This document shows, piece by piece, positions 8,353 through 16,972 of a stretch of 64,000 bases of DNA. The position numbers and the translations under genes were made by a program. Within the stretch, counting starts at the first letter, position 1, and each line of letters opens with the position of its first letter. Source of the stretch: Ruminococcus sp. (GTDB lineage: Bacteria > Bacillota > Clostridia > Oscillospirales > Ruminococcaceae). The notes beneath the pieces are model-generated. The model was not told the origin of the DNA and ran no database searches. It worked only from the letters and a program-made list of their open reading frames with translations. Location: NCBI GenBank assembly GCA_017542125.1, contig JAFXXU010000042.1, positions 1 to 64,000 of the forward strand, written 5' to 3'.

Positions 8353-10983
8353 TCAATTTCTCTTTCTTGCTTCAGCGACTGCCAGTACAGCGATAGCTGC
8401 AATTGCAAGGGAGCCTGCTGCCATACCCGTATCGGGGTTCCCGGAGGAGGAGCCGTCGTCGGGAGCAGGAGGATCCTCGGGGGTGGGGGTAACTTCTGGT
8501 TCGGGCTCAGGCTCGGGCTCGGGAGTTACGGACTTCTTGCCCACCTCAGCCTTTACCGTGGGAGTGCTGAAATCATCAAAGATATCGACAGGTCTGTCAG
8601 GCAGCTCCGCATCCTTGAGCTTGAGGGAAACTGTGGTCTCGAAATAGCCCTGCTCCGCATCGCTGTCGGTAACGGTATAGGTGTAAGGAACGTCAACAGT
8701 CTTGGCTGGGTCGATAAGCCCGGTATTGCCCACCAGCTGGCCGTTGATATATACGTCATATTCGGCAGCGTAGTTGATAAGGTTCTTTACGGCAACATTG
8801 CAGGCTACCTCGTCACCGGCATAATAGGGCTCTGCGGGGTCGGTAATTGTGTTCTGGACATTGGCCACCTCGGTCTCGGTGAATGCCTGGATGGTGAAAT
8901 TATCTACAGAGAAGTAATTGAATTCCATATTCGGGTAGCTCATAGCCTCGTTAATGATCTCCGCCCAATCGAACCAGAAGCCGCCGACGCACACAAAGCT
9001 TTCTCCCTTATTGATAACGCCGTTGGTGTAAATGATCTCTTCAGGATAGAAGCCCTCATCGGTGCCTTTTTTCTTAATGTATTCCTGCCTCTGCTCCTCT
9101 GCCAACTCTTCGGCATAGACCTTGCTCATACCTGCCTTTACGCAGATAGAATCCTTTCCGTTCTCGCAGATGTTATTTACAACGATGGAATAGCGTGTTC
9201 CCTTAGGGAAGTACAGAGGCTGGTCAAGGTTCACACGGTGATAGCCTGCCAGAGGATAGGTATCGCTGACAGTTGCCACAAGCTCACCGTCTTCGGGAGA
9301 CGTTGCATTCTCGTTGAGCTTGAATATATAGCATTTGACGGTCTCATTGCAGGTAGCATTCATAATGCCGATGCCCTTGAGCCTGAGATCGAGGCGAGCC
9401 TCGAATATATTGGCCATGGCTGCGTCATCGCCCTCTGTGTGCATCAGCATTGGTGCAGGCATACAGTCGTAGAGGTTGGGGAAAAGTGCGGATGCAGGCT
9501 TTTCTTCGGCTTCCTGCACACTTGTGGCATTGAAATCAAAGCTCTCTACGCTTCTGAGGGACTGATCGTAGTAAGAGAGGTAGAAATAACCGTCGCCGTC
9601 ATTGCCCCATTGGATATAACGGTCCTTGGTGCCCCAGCTGTTCTTGACAATAAAGGCGCCGTCATCCTTGATAAAGCCGAAGGGATCGTTGAAGTATTCC
9701 TTGGGTATGGTGTCGTCATAGCCGACGATACAAACCGCGTGATTGGCCTTATTGGTCATGCATTTGTTTACACTTGCGGGATCCTGAGGATCATAGGTCT
9801 TGTCGTAGGTATAATGGCACCAGTATTTTGCATCATATTTTGAATCGGTACGCTGACCGTTCTCGTCGATGTAGTTCATATAGCCGCCTACGGTGGTCCC
9901 CTGCCCTGCAAGAGCCGTATCCGCAAGGAAGGAGATGCTGACGGCTCTGCCGCTCATAAGCTCGTTCTTGATGGCATTGATAGAATACTCATTGAAGATA
10001 TAGGCACCGGTCTCGGGATCGGAAAGGGCAGGGTTTGGAAGGATATTGGAGTTTTCCAGCTCAAAGCCGACAAATCTCAGGGATTCATCCACTGACCAGT
10101 CCATGCCCCACATCTTCTCCTTGTCAAGGGTGTTCATCCAGTATCTGCCGGGGCCCTTGTACCAGCCGTCGTTGCCGGAGTTTGAGATCAGACCCAGGGT
10201 CTCTTCCTTTCCGAGGCAGGAAACGAACTCGGCGTATGTGTTGTATTCATAAACACTTGCGTTGCTGTAATCCACGAAATCGTCCAGAGAGTACTTCTCC
10301 TTCTCGGCGGGATCCTTTACAACATCCACATATTTAACTGTGCCCATCCTGTACTCATTGCTGAGATAGGGGACCATCGTCTCATAAGCGGGACCCTGGA
10401 GGGAGCTGTAAAGTGTAGTGCCGAGAGCACAGTAGCCGCCGCCGAACTTGTCGTTGTTGATCTTAGACAGATCGCCGCCTGTACTCTCCAGATACGCAGC
10501 TCCGTAGTGGATCATTCCCTCGCCGGCCTGTGAAGGGTACAGTCCGTTTTCGGGAAGGGGCGTGGCTGCGAACCAGGCAAGATGGCGCTCAGAAAGGTCG
10601 GGCACTTCTGCGCCCAGCGCCAGAGCTTCGTTGAGGTCGCTGCCGGTCTCATAGAGAAGGCTCGTCTCTGCCGCAGCTGTTGCCGCAAAAGCCCAGCAGG
10701 TGCCGAGCACACCCTGATCCTTTACCGGCGTTACATAGTTTTTGCCGTCAACGTCGCGAAGATCGAATTTTTCCGCTGCGGGCTTCTCGGGAGGATTTTC
10801 GGGATCATTCACGGTGTAGGAGTAAGTCGATGGGCTCATATTGAGCATCATCATAAACAGATCCTCTGCCGCATCATAGATGCCGTACTCCCCCTGCTCG
10901 GCGAACGCCGTAACGCTGCCGGCTGCGGTGCTGCCCATCAGCATCAGAGCTGAAATGCCTGCGATCAGTCTTTTTGATCTCAT
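8353..10983 (-). CDS. Secreted, wall-anchored papain-like (C1) cysteine protease
   Basis: An 876-residue exported protein. Residues 1-28 are a signal peptide. The C1 peptidase domain spans about 72-480, with Q90 and the nucleophile C96 in DQGVLGTCWAFAATAA, the catalytic His414 in NHAVCIVGYDD and Asn447 in VKNSWG. There are large insertions between Cys and His. A beta-rich region (about 490-640) resembles the lectin-like domain often attached to bacterial C1 peptidases, and a CARDB-like segment follows. A Pro/Glu repeat linker leads to NPDTG, a hydrophobic helix and a basic tail, the layout of a sortase-anchored protein. It would act on proteins or peptides at the cell surface. It lies 89 bases downstream of the LytTR regulator on the same strand with no clear promoter between, so it may share that transcript. 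Confidence 0.88.
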   Translation of the reverse strand: MRSKRLIAGISALMLMGSTAAGSVTAFAEQGEYGIYDAAEDLFMMMLNMSPSTYSYTVNDPENPPEKPAAEKFDLRDVDGKNYVTPVKDQGVLGTCWAFAATAAAETSLLYETGSDLNEALALGAEVPDLSERHLAWFAATPLPENGLYPSQAGEGMIHYGAAYLESTGGDLSKINNDKFGGGYCALGTTLYSSLQGPAYETMVPYLSNEYRMGTVKYVDVVKDPAEKEKYSLDDFVDYSNASVYEYNTYAEFVSCLGKEETLGLISNSGNDGWYKGPGRYWMNTLDKEKMWGMDWSVDESLRFVGFELENSNILPNPALSDPETGAYIFNEYSINAIKNELMSGRAVSISFLADTALAGQGTTVGGYMNYIDENGQRTDSKYDAKYWCHYTYDKTYDPQDPASVNKCMTNKANHAVCIVGYDDTIPKEYFNDPFGFIKDDGAFIVKNSWGTKDRYIQWGNDGDGYFYLSYYDQSLRSVESFDFNATSVQEAEEKPASALFPNLYDCMPAPMLMHTEGDDAAMANIFEARLDLRLKGIGIMNATCNETVKCYIFKLNENATSPEDGELVATVSDTYPLAGYHRVNLDQPLYFPKGTRYSIVVNNICENGKDSICVKAGMSKVYAEELAEEQRQEYIKKKGTDEGFYPEEIIYTNGVINKGESFVCVGGFWFDWAEIINEAMSYPNMEFNYFSVDNFTIQAFTETEVANVQNTITDPAEPYYAGDEVACNVAVKNLINYAAEYDVYINGQLVGNTGLIDPAKTVDVPYTYTVTDSDAEQGYFETTVSLKLKDAELPDRPVDIFDDFSTPTVKAEVGKKSVTPEPEPEPEPEVTPTPEDPPAPDDGSSSGNPDTGMAAGSLAIAAIAVLAVAEARKRN

Positions 10984-11072
10984 ATTCTCTACCTCTCTTT
11001 CTTATTATGCCGTTACTGCTCTTCCGCGGCAGCCGGCTTATCGACCTGATTTTTGTTTCCGCCGGAACAGGA

Positions 11073-11780
11073 CTACGGAGCCGCCCGGTTTGTGATGTAT
11101 TCCGTGTACTGCGCCACGACGCTGTCCTTTTTTGCTTTGGGGAGTATATATGTGCTGCCGTCGGAGAGGATCACTGTGGCGCCGCTGATCCTTTCTATAT
11201 AATCCGGATTGACCAGCAGCCCCCGGCGTATCTCAATGAATTTCCCGCCGAAGAGCTCCGCCGCCTCGGAAAAGTTTATGAGCACCCGGTCGGTCTTCTT
11301 GTTCCGGGAGCAGATCACGGTATAGTGGCGGTCGCTTTCCAGCTTGATGACCATTTCGGGGTAGAACACCCGGATATCCTTGCCTGCATTTATCACCACG
11401 GAGGAGGATGCCTGCTTGTTCAGCCGCATAGTCACACGGGTAAATGCTTTTACCACATCAGCCTCGGTGCAGGGCTTTACGAGGTAATCCACCGCCTGTA
11501 CCTTGAAAGCATCTATGGCGTGGTCAAGGCTTGTGGTAACGAAAATGATCTGGGTATCGGGTGAAAGCTCCTTGACCTCCTTGGCTATATCCATACCCAG
11601 CTCCTTTTCAAGATATATGTCCTGAAAGATAAGTGAGTAAAAGCTTCCGTTTCTGATACTGTTGATAAGCTCGGTGCCGGTGCTGAACCAGACCGTTTCA
11701 AGCTCATCGGTTATATCCATAAGCGAGAACCTTATCATCTCTGCATCGGTCTTGCTGTCGTCACAGATCGCTACAAGCAT
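11073..11780 (-). CDS. LytTR-family response regulator (AgrA/VirR type)
   Basis: A 235-residue regulator: receiver domain with acidic residues D7/D8, phospho-acceptor D54 (FQDIYL) and the conserved Lys in DYLVKP, then a LytTR DNA-binding domain (KLESDRHYTVICS to YILPKAKKDS). The ATG at 11780 is preceded by AAAGGAG at a proper distance; the frame extends 21 codons further upstream but without a ribosome site. It is divergent from the kinase gene at 11965. Paired 10-bp direct repeats, 21 bp apart, lie just upstream of its promoter, and the same repeats precede the ABC transporter. This points to autoregulation and control of the transporter. Confidence 0.92.
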   Translation of the reverse strand: MLVAICDDSKTDAEMIRFSLMDITDELETVWFSTGTELINSIRNGSFYSLIFQDIYLEKELGMDIAKEVKELSPDTQIIFVTTSLDHAIDAFKVQAVDYLVKPCTEADVVKAFTRVTMRLNKQASSSVVINAGKDIRVFYPEMVIKLESDRHYTVICSRNKKTDRVLINFSEAAELFGGKFIEIRRGLLVNPDYIERISGATVILSDGSTYILPKAKKDSVVAQYTEYITNRAAP

Positions 11781-11814
11781 AACGAGAAACTCCTTTCGTG
11801 TTTCTTTCAATGAT

Positions 11815-11843
11815 ATTATAACACATATTTCAATTCTTGGCAA
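11815..11843 (-). promoter_or_regulatory. Promoter of the LytTR regulator gene
   Basis: On the minus strand TTGCCA (11843-11838), 17 bases, TATAAT (11820-11815). The proximal LytTR-type repeat ends 5 bases upstream of the -35 box. Confidence 0.75.
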
Positions 11844-11848
11844 TATTA

Positions 11849-11879
11849 TGCACCAATTGCCTGCTTTTTTGCACGAATT
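11849..11879. promoter_or_regulatory. Paired direct repeats, likely LytTR binding site 1
   Basis: TGCACCAATT at 11849-11858 and TGCACGAATT at 11870-11879 differ by one base and start exactly 21 bp apart (two helical turns), the geometry known for LytTR dimers such as AgrA and VirR. The site lies between the divergent regulator and kinase promoters. Confidence 0.7.
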
Positions 11880-11897
11880 CTTTCTGATCTGTTCTTC

Positions 11898-11929
11898 TTG
11901 ACTTGAAGGAGATAATATGATACTATAAT
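11898..11929 (+). promoter_or_regulatory. Possible promoter of the histidine kinase gene
   Basis: TATAAT at 11924-11929 with either TTGACT (11898, 20-base spacer) or TTGAAG (11903, 15-base spacer) as a -35 box. Neither spacing is ideal, which fits a regulated promoter. Confidence 0.5.
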
Positions 11930-11964
11930 AAAGTAAAAGATTTCCAAAGAAAGGACATAAGACT

Positions 11965-13368
11965 ATGACGACCGATCTCAGTGCTTCTTATGTGTTGGGA
12001 AGGCTCCTCTACACCTTTCTCTGTTCATTGCCATATATGGTGCTGATACTCTATTCTTTCCGGGGGCATTGGCGCTTTAAAAGGTCTGTTACGTTCCTGC
12101 TGGCATTCACGGCCCTCACCTTCCAGATGGTGACATTGCCCATCAGGCTTTATCTGTCGGAATACATCCCCTACCAGGTATTTGATATACTAACCAACAT
12201 CGTATATATCGCTTTCATATTCGCCACCATAAAGGATCATATCGGCAAGCTGATCTTCACCGTTCTGGCCCTGACCAATCTGGGAGATTTTGTGGTGGTG
12301 AGCGCCAAATGCCTTGAGGGTATCTACTTCTACGATAACGCCCTGCAGAAATACTATTTTACCTACCATCTGTTCATTGTCATCGTGCTGGCCGCGGCGC
12401 TGCCCCTTATGTATTTCCTGCTGTTCAAGGATATGGGCGGCCATACATCAAAGACCGTCATCGAGAACGGGAAAGCGGTCAAGCACCCCTGGCGGTATCT
12501 GTGGCTGGTGCCGGCGGTGTTCAATCTGATATCTCTCCATCATTTCTATGCAAACGGCACCTGGGATGTGGAGACCTCGATGGACCCTATGAGCACCCTC
12601 TATCTGTTTGCCATATCCGCAGGCTCGGTACTGATCTACCGCATCATCGTGAGATCGGCAAGACTGTATGAAAAGAACCTTTCGCTGATGGCCGAGAACC
12701 ACACTCTTTCGATCCAGAGACTGCAATACGACAGCCTTAACGACCGCCTGGAGAATATGCGGAAAACCAGGCACGATCTGCGCCACCATACCGCCCTCCT
12801 CAAACAGATAAGGCTGAGCGGAGACCTCTCCGCCCTGGATGAGCTTATAAACACCTACACAGAGCAGAACGCTCTCGATCAGCCGCTGATGTTCTGCGAG
12901 AACAAGACGGTGAACATAGTGCTTGCCTTCTATTCCGAGACGGCCTACAAGAACAGCATCTCCTTCTCGGTGAAAGCCGATATCCCCGAGGATATATTTG
13001 CCGACAGCAAGGACATCGCCGTTGTTTTCGGAAATGTTCTGGAGAATGCGTCGGATGCCTGCAGAGAGGTGGAGGGCGAGCGCTTTATCGACATTACTGC
13101 GGCATATAAGAGCTCGGCCAACGGGGATCATATCCTCACCCTTGTTGTTAAAAACAGCTTCGCCACGGCCCCCACCGTAAACGAAAACGGAGTTTTCAAT
13201 TCCACCAAGCACCCGGGGGAGGGCATCGGAATAAGCTCGGTAAAGAGCATCGCTGAAAAATACGGCGGCACCTGCTCCTTCACCCACGAGGACGGGGTCT
13301 TCAGCGTCTCGGTGATACTCTACGAACCGCTGGGCAGCTCGCCGGTGCAGGGATCTGATACATTATAA
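11965..13368 (+). CDS. AgrC-like membrane sensor histidine kinase
   Basis: A 467-residue kinase. About six hydrophobic helices fill residues 1-235. A coiled region follows, with the HPK10-type phospho-acceptor stretch RKTRHDLRHHTALLKQ (about residues 265-280), then a GHKL ATPase domain with the N box FGNVLENASDAC and the glycine motif GEGIGISSVKSIAEKYGG. Kinases of this class usually sense peptides or antimicrobial stress. The gene is divergent from its LytTR partner. An AAAGGA site lies upstream of the ATG. A terminator follows, so the transporter genes downstream use their own promoter. Confidence 0.9.
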   Translation: MTTDLSASYVLGRLLYTFLCSLPYMVLILYSFRGHWRFKRSVTFLLAFTALTFQMVTLPIRLYLSEYIPYQVFDILTNIVYIAFIFATIKDHIGKLIFTVLALTNLGDFVVVSAKCLEGIYFYDNALQKYYFTYHLFIVIVLAAALPLMYFLLFKDMGGHTSKTVIENGKAVKHPWRYLWLVPAVFNLISLHHFYANGTWDVETSMDPMSTLYLFAISAGSVLIYRIIVRSARLYEKNLSLMAENHTLSIQRLQYDSLNDRLENMRKTRHDLRHHTALLKQIRLSGDLSALDELINTYTEQNALDQPLMFCENKTVNIVLAFYSETAYKNSISFSVKADIPEDIFADSKDIAVVFGNVLENASDACREVEGERFIDITAAYKSSANGDHILTLVVKNSFATAPTVNENGVFNSTKHPGEGIGISSVKSIAEKYGGTCSFTHEDGVFSVSVILYEPLGSSPVQGSDTL

Positions 13369-13376
13369 CTAAAGGA

Positions 13377-13406
13377 CCGCACCTTTCAAAGATGTGTGCG
13401 GTTTTT
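13377..13406 (+). terminator. Terminator after the histidine kinase
   Basis: Stem CCGCAC/GTGCGG (13377-13382 with 13396-13401) followed by TTTTT. Confidence 0.75.
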
Positions 13407-13433
13407 CGTGCATAGAATCAGACAATTCGTGCA
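13405..13433 (+). promoter_or_regulatory. Paired direct repeats, likely LytTR binding site 2
   Basis: TTCGTGCA occurs at 13405-13412 and again at 13426-13433, again exactly 21 bp apart. It is the reverse complement of TGCACGAA in the regulator promoter. The distance from the proximal repeat to the -10 box (29 bases) nearly matches that in the regulator promoter (28 bases). Confidence 0.7.
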
Positions 13434-13438
13434 GGAAA

Positions 13439-13468
13439 TGGTAAATGACTTCCAGAATGTTCTATAAT
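13439..13468 (+). promoter_or_regulatory. Promoter of the ABC transporter operon, weak -35
   Basis: A perfect TATAAT at 13463-13468 with only a poor -35 candidate (TGGTAA at 13439). Together with the repeats just upstream this suggests activation by the LytTR regulator. Confidence 0.6.
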
Positions 13469-13506
13469 GATATCCGAAGACAGGTATAATGAAAGGATTG
13501 ATATCT

Positions 13507-15972
13507 ATGTCTATCATCGGAAGAATGACCAGGCGCAACATCACAGGCAAGCCGATGCGCTCCTTTGCTATCATCATAGCTCTTGCGGCTTCGGCATTTG
13601 CGCTGCTGCTGTGTATAGGCGGGCGCGATGCCCCCGAATACCAGCTGCGAAGCCTTATGCTCAATATCTACGGAGGCGCTGAGATCGAGTTCATCGATAC
13701 GAACCGAAATCTCGAGATCAACGAGAAGGATCTTCCCGCCGGCTCAAAGATGCTGATCTCAGCAATGTGGAACGCCAATGCCAGGACCTCCAAGGGAGAT
13801 TATTCCGTAAAGACCACATATTTCGATGCCGATAAGGCAGCTGAATTCGGGCTCTTTGACACCAAGCCCGATCCCGGAGACGGTGTGGTCATTTCCGAGG
13901 AGTTCGCAAAAAAAGCCGGGCTGAATGTGGGCGACAAAGTAATGCTCTCAAGAACGGCGGATCCCGTTGAAGGCAAGGAGGGCGGACCCCCGGACGTGAA
14001 GGTGCTTTCCTTGAAGGTAAACGAGATCAGCACAGACAAGTATTTCCGCCGCAGCACATCCACGATCTATCTGAGCGAGGAAAACCTCAATAAGCTGGGC
14101 AATGAGGGAGTAAACGGCAGAGCCATTGCTTATGTGGATATCCCCAACGACCTCGATGCGAAGGAGACCTCGCAGGCGCTGCAGAAGAAGTACCCCAACT
14201 ACACAGTCGGCGCACTTCTGACCGATCAGGTGCTGGAGGACATCAACAATCAGACCAATGTATTTGTTCTGATATTCGCAGTAATACTAATGATGACCCT
14301 GTTTCTCACCTTCTCGATGTCCAAGCATATCGCCAACGAGAGGATGTCCGCCATCGGAACTCTCCGAAGTCTGGGAGGCAGCATCCCCAAGACCTCAGCC
14401 GTGCTGCTGATCGAGAGCGGCATCTACGGACTTATCGGAGGCATACTGGGAGCCCTGCTGTTCCTGGTAGGCGGAAGGTTTGCCATAGAAACTCTTTTCG
14501 GCACCATTCCCGATGACTGGTCCATCGGCGTGTATATGTACCCCATCGCTGTGGTATTTGCCATAGTGATACAGATACTTTGTCAGGTGGGAGCGCTGGT
14601 CAAGGCAGTAAAGACCCCCGTCCGGGATATAATCTTCTCCTCGAGAGACACAGCCTACCATATGAGCGCCAAGAAGCTCATCATCGGCGCAGTGATACTG
14701 GCAGCAGGAATAGTTATCGGTCTGCTGGCCAGCAGCATAGTGCTCAGCATAGCGGCTATCGCCTGCATCAGCATCGGCTCGGTAATGATACTGCCTCTGC
14801 TGATCAAGGGTGTTTCAAAGGTGCTGGTAAAGCTGTTCTCGGCGCTGGGTATGCCCTGCGCAAAGCTTGCAGCCAATGAGTGCGCACATAAGAAGAGCAC
14901 CGTGGCTTGCACACAGCTCACCTTTGTTTCCCTGGCCATAACTATGGCGATATTCATTACCTCAATGTCCATATCCCAGATCTATAACCCCGACATCTAC
15001 AATATGGATGCTGTCATCGAGGTGGGCTACACCACCGAAAAGGTGGATAAGCTCATCAAGAATTCGGAAGAGATAAAGGGTTACCAGTACCTCTATCAGA
15101 CCTACCCCAGCGTGGAAGTAAACGGCCATAAGAAAGAAGACGTTTTGTTCGTGGCTTACAGCGAAAAGACGCTCTACACAGGCATCAGCGGTACAGGTGA
15201 AGCTCCCGCAGAGAATGAGGCCTATATCGGTGAAGGCTATGCCAATCAGCTGGGTGTCAAGGCGGGCGATACGGTAAAGATAAAGGATCTCAGCAGCGTC
15301 ACTGTGAACAAGGACGGAGCCGAGGAATACGACACCTACGAATTCAAGGTAAAGGGGCTTTGCAGCACTCTGTACCATTACAGCAAGAGCATAGTCGTGA
15401 ACGAGAAATGGTTCCGGGACAATCTCGGCGATTACGTTGACAGAGTATATTTAAACCTCAGGTCAGCTGATGATCTGGATAAAGTCACCGCCGATGCGGA
15501 GAGGCTGTTCCGTGACGCTACGATAGAGACCAAAGCACAGGTGATCACCAGGCAGGAAGAGGACAGCAAAAGCATTATGACCGTCCTTTACAGTATGATA
15601 GGCGTAGGCTGCGTGCTTGCCCTGCTGGGCGCCGTATCGAACGCGATCATCGGCTTTGAGCAGTCAAGAAAGAAATACGCGGTGCTCCATTCGGTAGCCG
15701 CAAGCAAGAAGAAGCTTTCAAAGCTGATAGTTCTTGAAACCCTGATCTCCTCAGTAACGGCAGGAGTTCTGGCGCTGTTTATGGGAGTGCTGCTCACTTC
15801 CCTCATAGAGACTGCACTTGCAGGTCTTAATATCGGTGTTGAGATAGTCTTTGATCTGCCGCTGATAACAGTATTCATCATAGGTCTGACAGCGGCGCTG
15901 CTGCTTGCATCTATAAAGCCCATATCCTCGCTGAAAAAGATGAACACAGCAGCAGAACTGAAATACGAATAA
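13507..15972 (+). CDS. FtsX/MacB-type ABC transporter permease
   Basis: An 821-residue permease with one N-terminal helix, a large extracytoplasmic region (about 45-255), then a first three-helix FtsX domain (about 260-365), further helices near 395-440, a second extracytoplasmic region and a C-terminal FtsX domain (about 695-815). Proteins of this class move lipids, lipoproteins or antimicrobial peptides, or act as detoxification or sensing transporters. The ATG at 13507 follows AAAGGA by 9 bases; an upstream ATG in frame at 13489 lacks such a site. It is 13 bases upstream of its ATPase gene and under a promoter with LytTR-type repeats. Confidence 0.88.
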   Translation: MSIIGRMTRRNITGKPMRSFAIIIALAASAFALLLCIGGRDAPEYQLRSLMLNIYGGAEIEFIDTNRNLEINEKDLPAGSKMLISAMWNANARTSKGDYSVKTTYFDADKAAEFGLFDTKPDPGDGVVISEEFAKKAGLNVGDKVMLSRTADPVEGKEGGPPDVKVLSLKVNEISTDKYFRRSTSTIYLSEENLNKLGNEGVNGRAIAYVDIPNDLDAKETSQALQKKYPNYTVGALLTDQVLEDINNQTNVFVLIFAVILMMTLFLTFSMSKHIANERMSAIGTLRSLGGSIPKTSAVLLIESGIYGLIGGILGALLFLVGGRFAIETLFGTIPDDWSIGVYMYPIAVVFAIVIQILCQVGALVKAVKTPVRDIIFSSRDTAYHMSAKKLIIGAVILAAGIVIGLLASSIVLSIAAIACISIGSVMILPLLIKGVSKVLVKLFSALGMPCAKLAANECAHKKSTVACTQLTFVSLAITMAIFITSMSISQIYNPDIYNMDAVIEVGYTTEKVDKLIKNSEEIKGYQYLYQTYPSVEVNGHKKEDVLFVAYSEKTLYTGISGTGEAPAENEAYIGEGYANQLGVKAGDTVKIKDLSSVTVNKDGAEEYDTYEFKVKGLCSTLYHYSKSIVVNEKWFRDNLGDYVDRVYLNLRSADDLDKVTADAERLFRDATIETKAQVITRQEEDSKSIMTVLYSMIGVGCVLALLGAVSNAIIGFEQSRKKYAVLHSVAASKKKLSKLIVLETLISSVTAGVLALFMGVLLTSLIETALAGLNIGVEIVFDLPLITVFIIGLTAALLLASIKPISSLKKMNTAAELKYE

Positions 15973-15985
15973 CGGAGGTACTGTT

Positions 15986-16663
15986 ATGAAAAATGTAATA
16001 GAGATAACCGATCTCAGAAAGCATTTCGGATCCGGCGAAAACGAGGCTCTGATCTTCGACGGCGCAGATCTGACAATAGAGAAAGGCAGCTTCGTCTCGC
16101 TGACAGGAGCTTCCGGCAGCGGAAAATCCACCCTGCTGTATCTGATAGGCGGCCTTGACCGCAACTTTACCGGCAGCATCCGCATCGACGGCAAGAACAT
16201 CACCGGCATGGACGACAAGGAGCTTTCGGATATCCGTTCCTTCAAGCTGAGCTATGTGTTCCAGTTCTATAATCTGGTGGCTAACCTGACCATCGAGGAA
16301 AACATCCTTCTGCCGGTTGAGCTCTCGGGCAGAAAGCCCAAGGATTACGCCAAAAGGCTCGAAGAGCTGCTGGAGCTCACCGGGCTCACCGCCAAGAGGC
16401 ATTACTATCCTTCGCAGCTTTCCGGCGGTCAGCAGCAGAGAGCTTCCATAGCCAGAGCAGTCCTCACCGAGCCGGAGATACTCCTCGCCGACGAAGCCAC
16501 CGGTAACCTGGACAAGGCCTCCGGCGGTGAGATAATGGCTCTCTTCAAGCGCCTCAACGAAGAAAAGGGCATAACCATCCTTCAAGTGACCCACTCGGCA
16601 GAATGCGCCGCCTACGGCAACAGGATAGTCAAGCTCGTTGACCGCAAGCTGGTGGAAGCGTAA
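15986..16663 (+). CDS. ABC transporter ATP-binding protein (LolD/MacB type)
   Basis: A 225-residue ATPase with Walker A GASGSGKST, Q loop VFQFYNLV, signature LSGGQQQR, Walker B ILLADEAT and the switch His in VTHSAE. The full domain is present. It pairs with the permease just upstream. The ATG has a GGAGG site. A strong terminator follows. Confidence 0.95.
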   Translation: MKNVIEITDLRKHFGSGENEALIFDGADLTIEKGSFVSLTGASGSGKSTLLYLIGGLDRNFTGSIRIDGKNITGMDDKELSDIRSFKLSYVFQFYNLVANLTIEENILLPVELSGRKPKDYAKRLEELLELTGLTAKRHYYPSQLSGGQQQRASIARAVLTEPEILLADEATGNLDKASGGEIMALFKRLNEEKGITILQVTHSAECAAYGNRIVKLVDRKLVEA

Positions 16664-16697
16664 GTAAGTCGCTTCCCATAATACCGTATGATACGAA

Positions 16698-16740
16698 AAG
16701 CTCTCCCCCGCTGCTGCGGGAGAGAGCTTCATTGTTTTTC
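16698..16740 (+). terminator. Terminator after the ABC transporter operon
   Basis: Stem AAGCTCTC/AGAGAGCTT with an inner CCCCGC/GCGGG pairing, followed by CATTGTTTTTC. Confidence 0.8.
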
Positions 16741-16766
16741 TGTTGGATGCTTCGAGGATCCCGGAG

Positions 16767-16905
16767 TTACCATACCTGAACAGGCCAGCTGTTACAGTAT
16801 TTCCGGAGGATGATAAGGTCGTGCATGGTGACCTCGCCGTCGTCGTCGATATCACAGGGGATATGGCCTACTGTAAACAAAACCTGAATTTGGGTATGTT
16901 CCAAA
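16767..16905 (-). pseudogene. Dockerin-like C-terminal remnant
   Basis: On the minus strand a short open stretch ending at a TAA (16769-16767) encodes CDIDDDGEVTMHDLIILRKY. This matches one calcium-binding dockerin/EF-hand repeat (DxDxDGxVTxxDLxxLxxY). Only one repeat and no catalytic module remain, and upstream it runs into a terminator hairpin. I read it as the tail of a lost cellulosome-type enzyme or anchoring protein. Confidence 0.5.
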
Positions 16906-16918
16906 ATACAGACAGAAA

Positions 16919-16949
16919 AGCGAGCCGCGGGCAACCCGCAGCTCGCTGC
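16919..16949 (-). terminator. Terminator of the propeller pseudogene
   Basis: On the minus strand AGCGAGC and GCTCGCT enclose CGGG/CCCG pairing and are followed by TTTTCTGT, 24 bases after the pseudogene stop. Confidence 0.65.
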
Positions 16950-16972
16950 TGTTACTGTACGTTTGATGCCGG

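Noticed and set aside
8317-9843. A 508-codon plus-strand frame opposite the papain-like protease
   Set aside because: It is a mirror of the well-supported protease gene, has no ribosome site and no recognisable domain.
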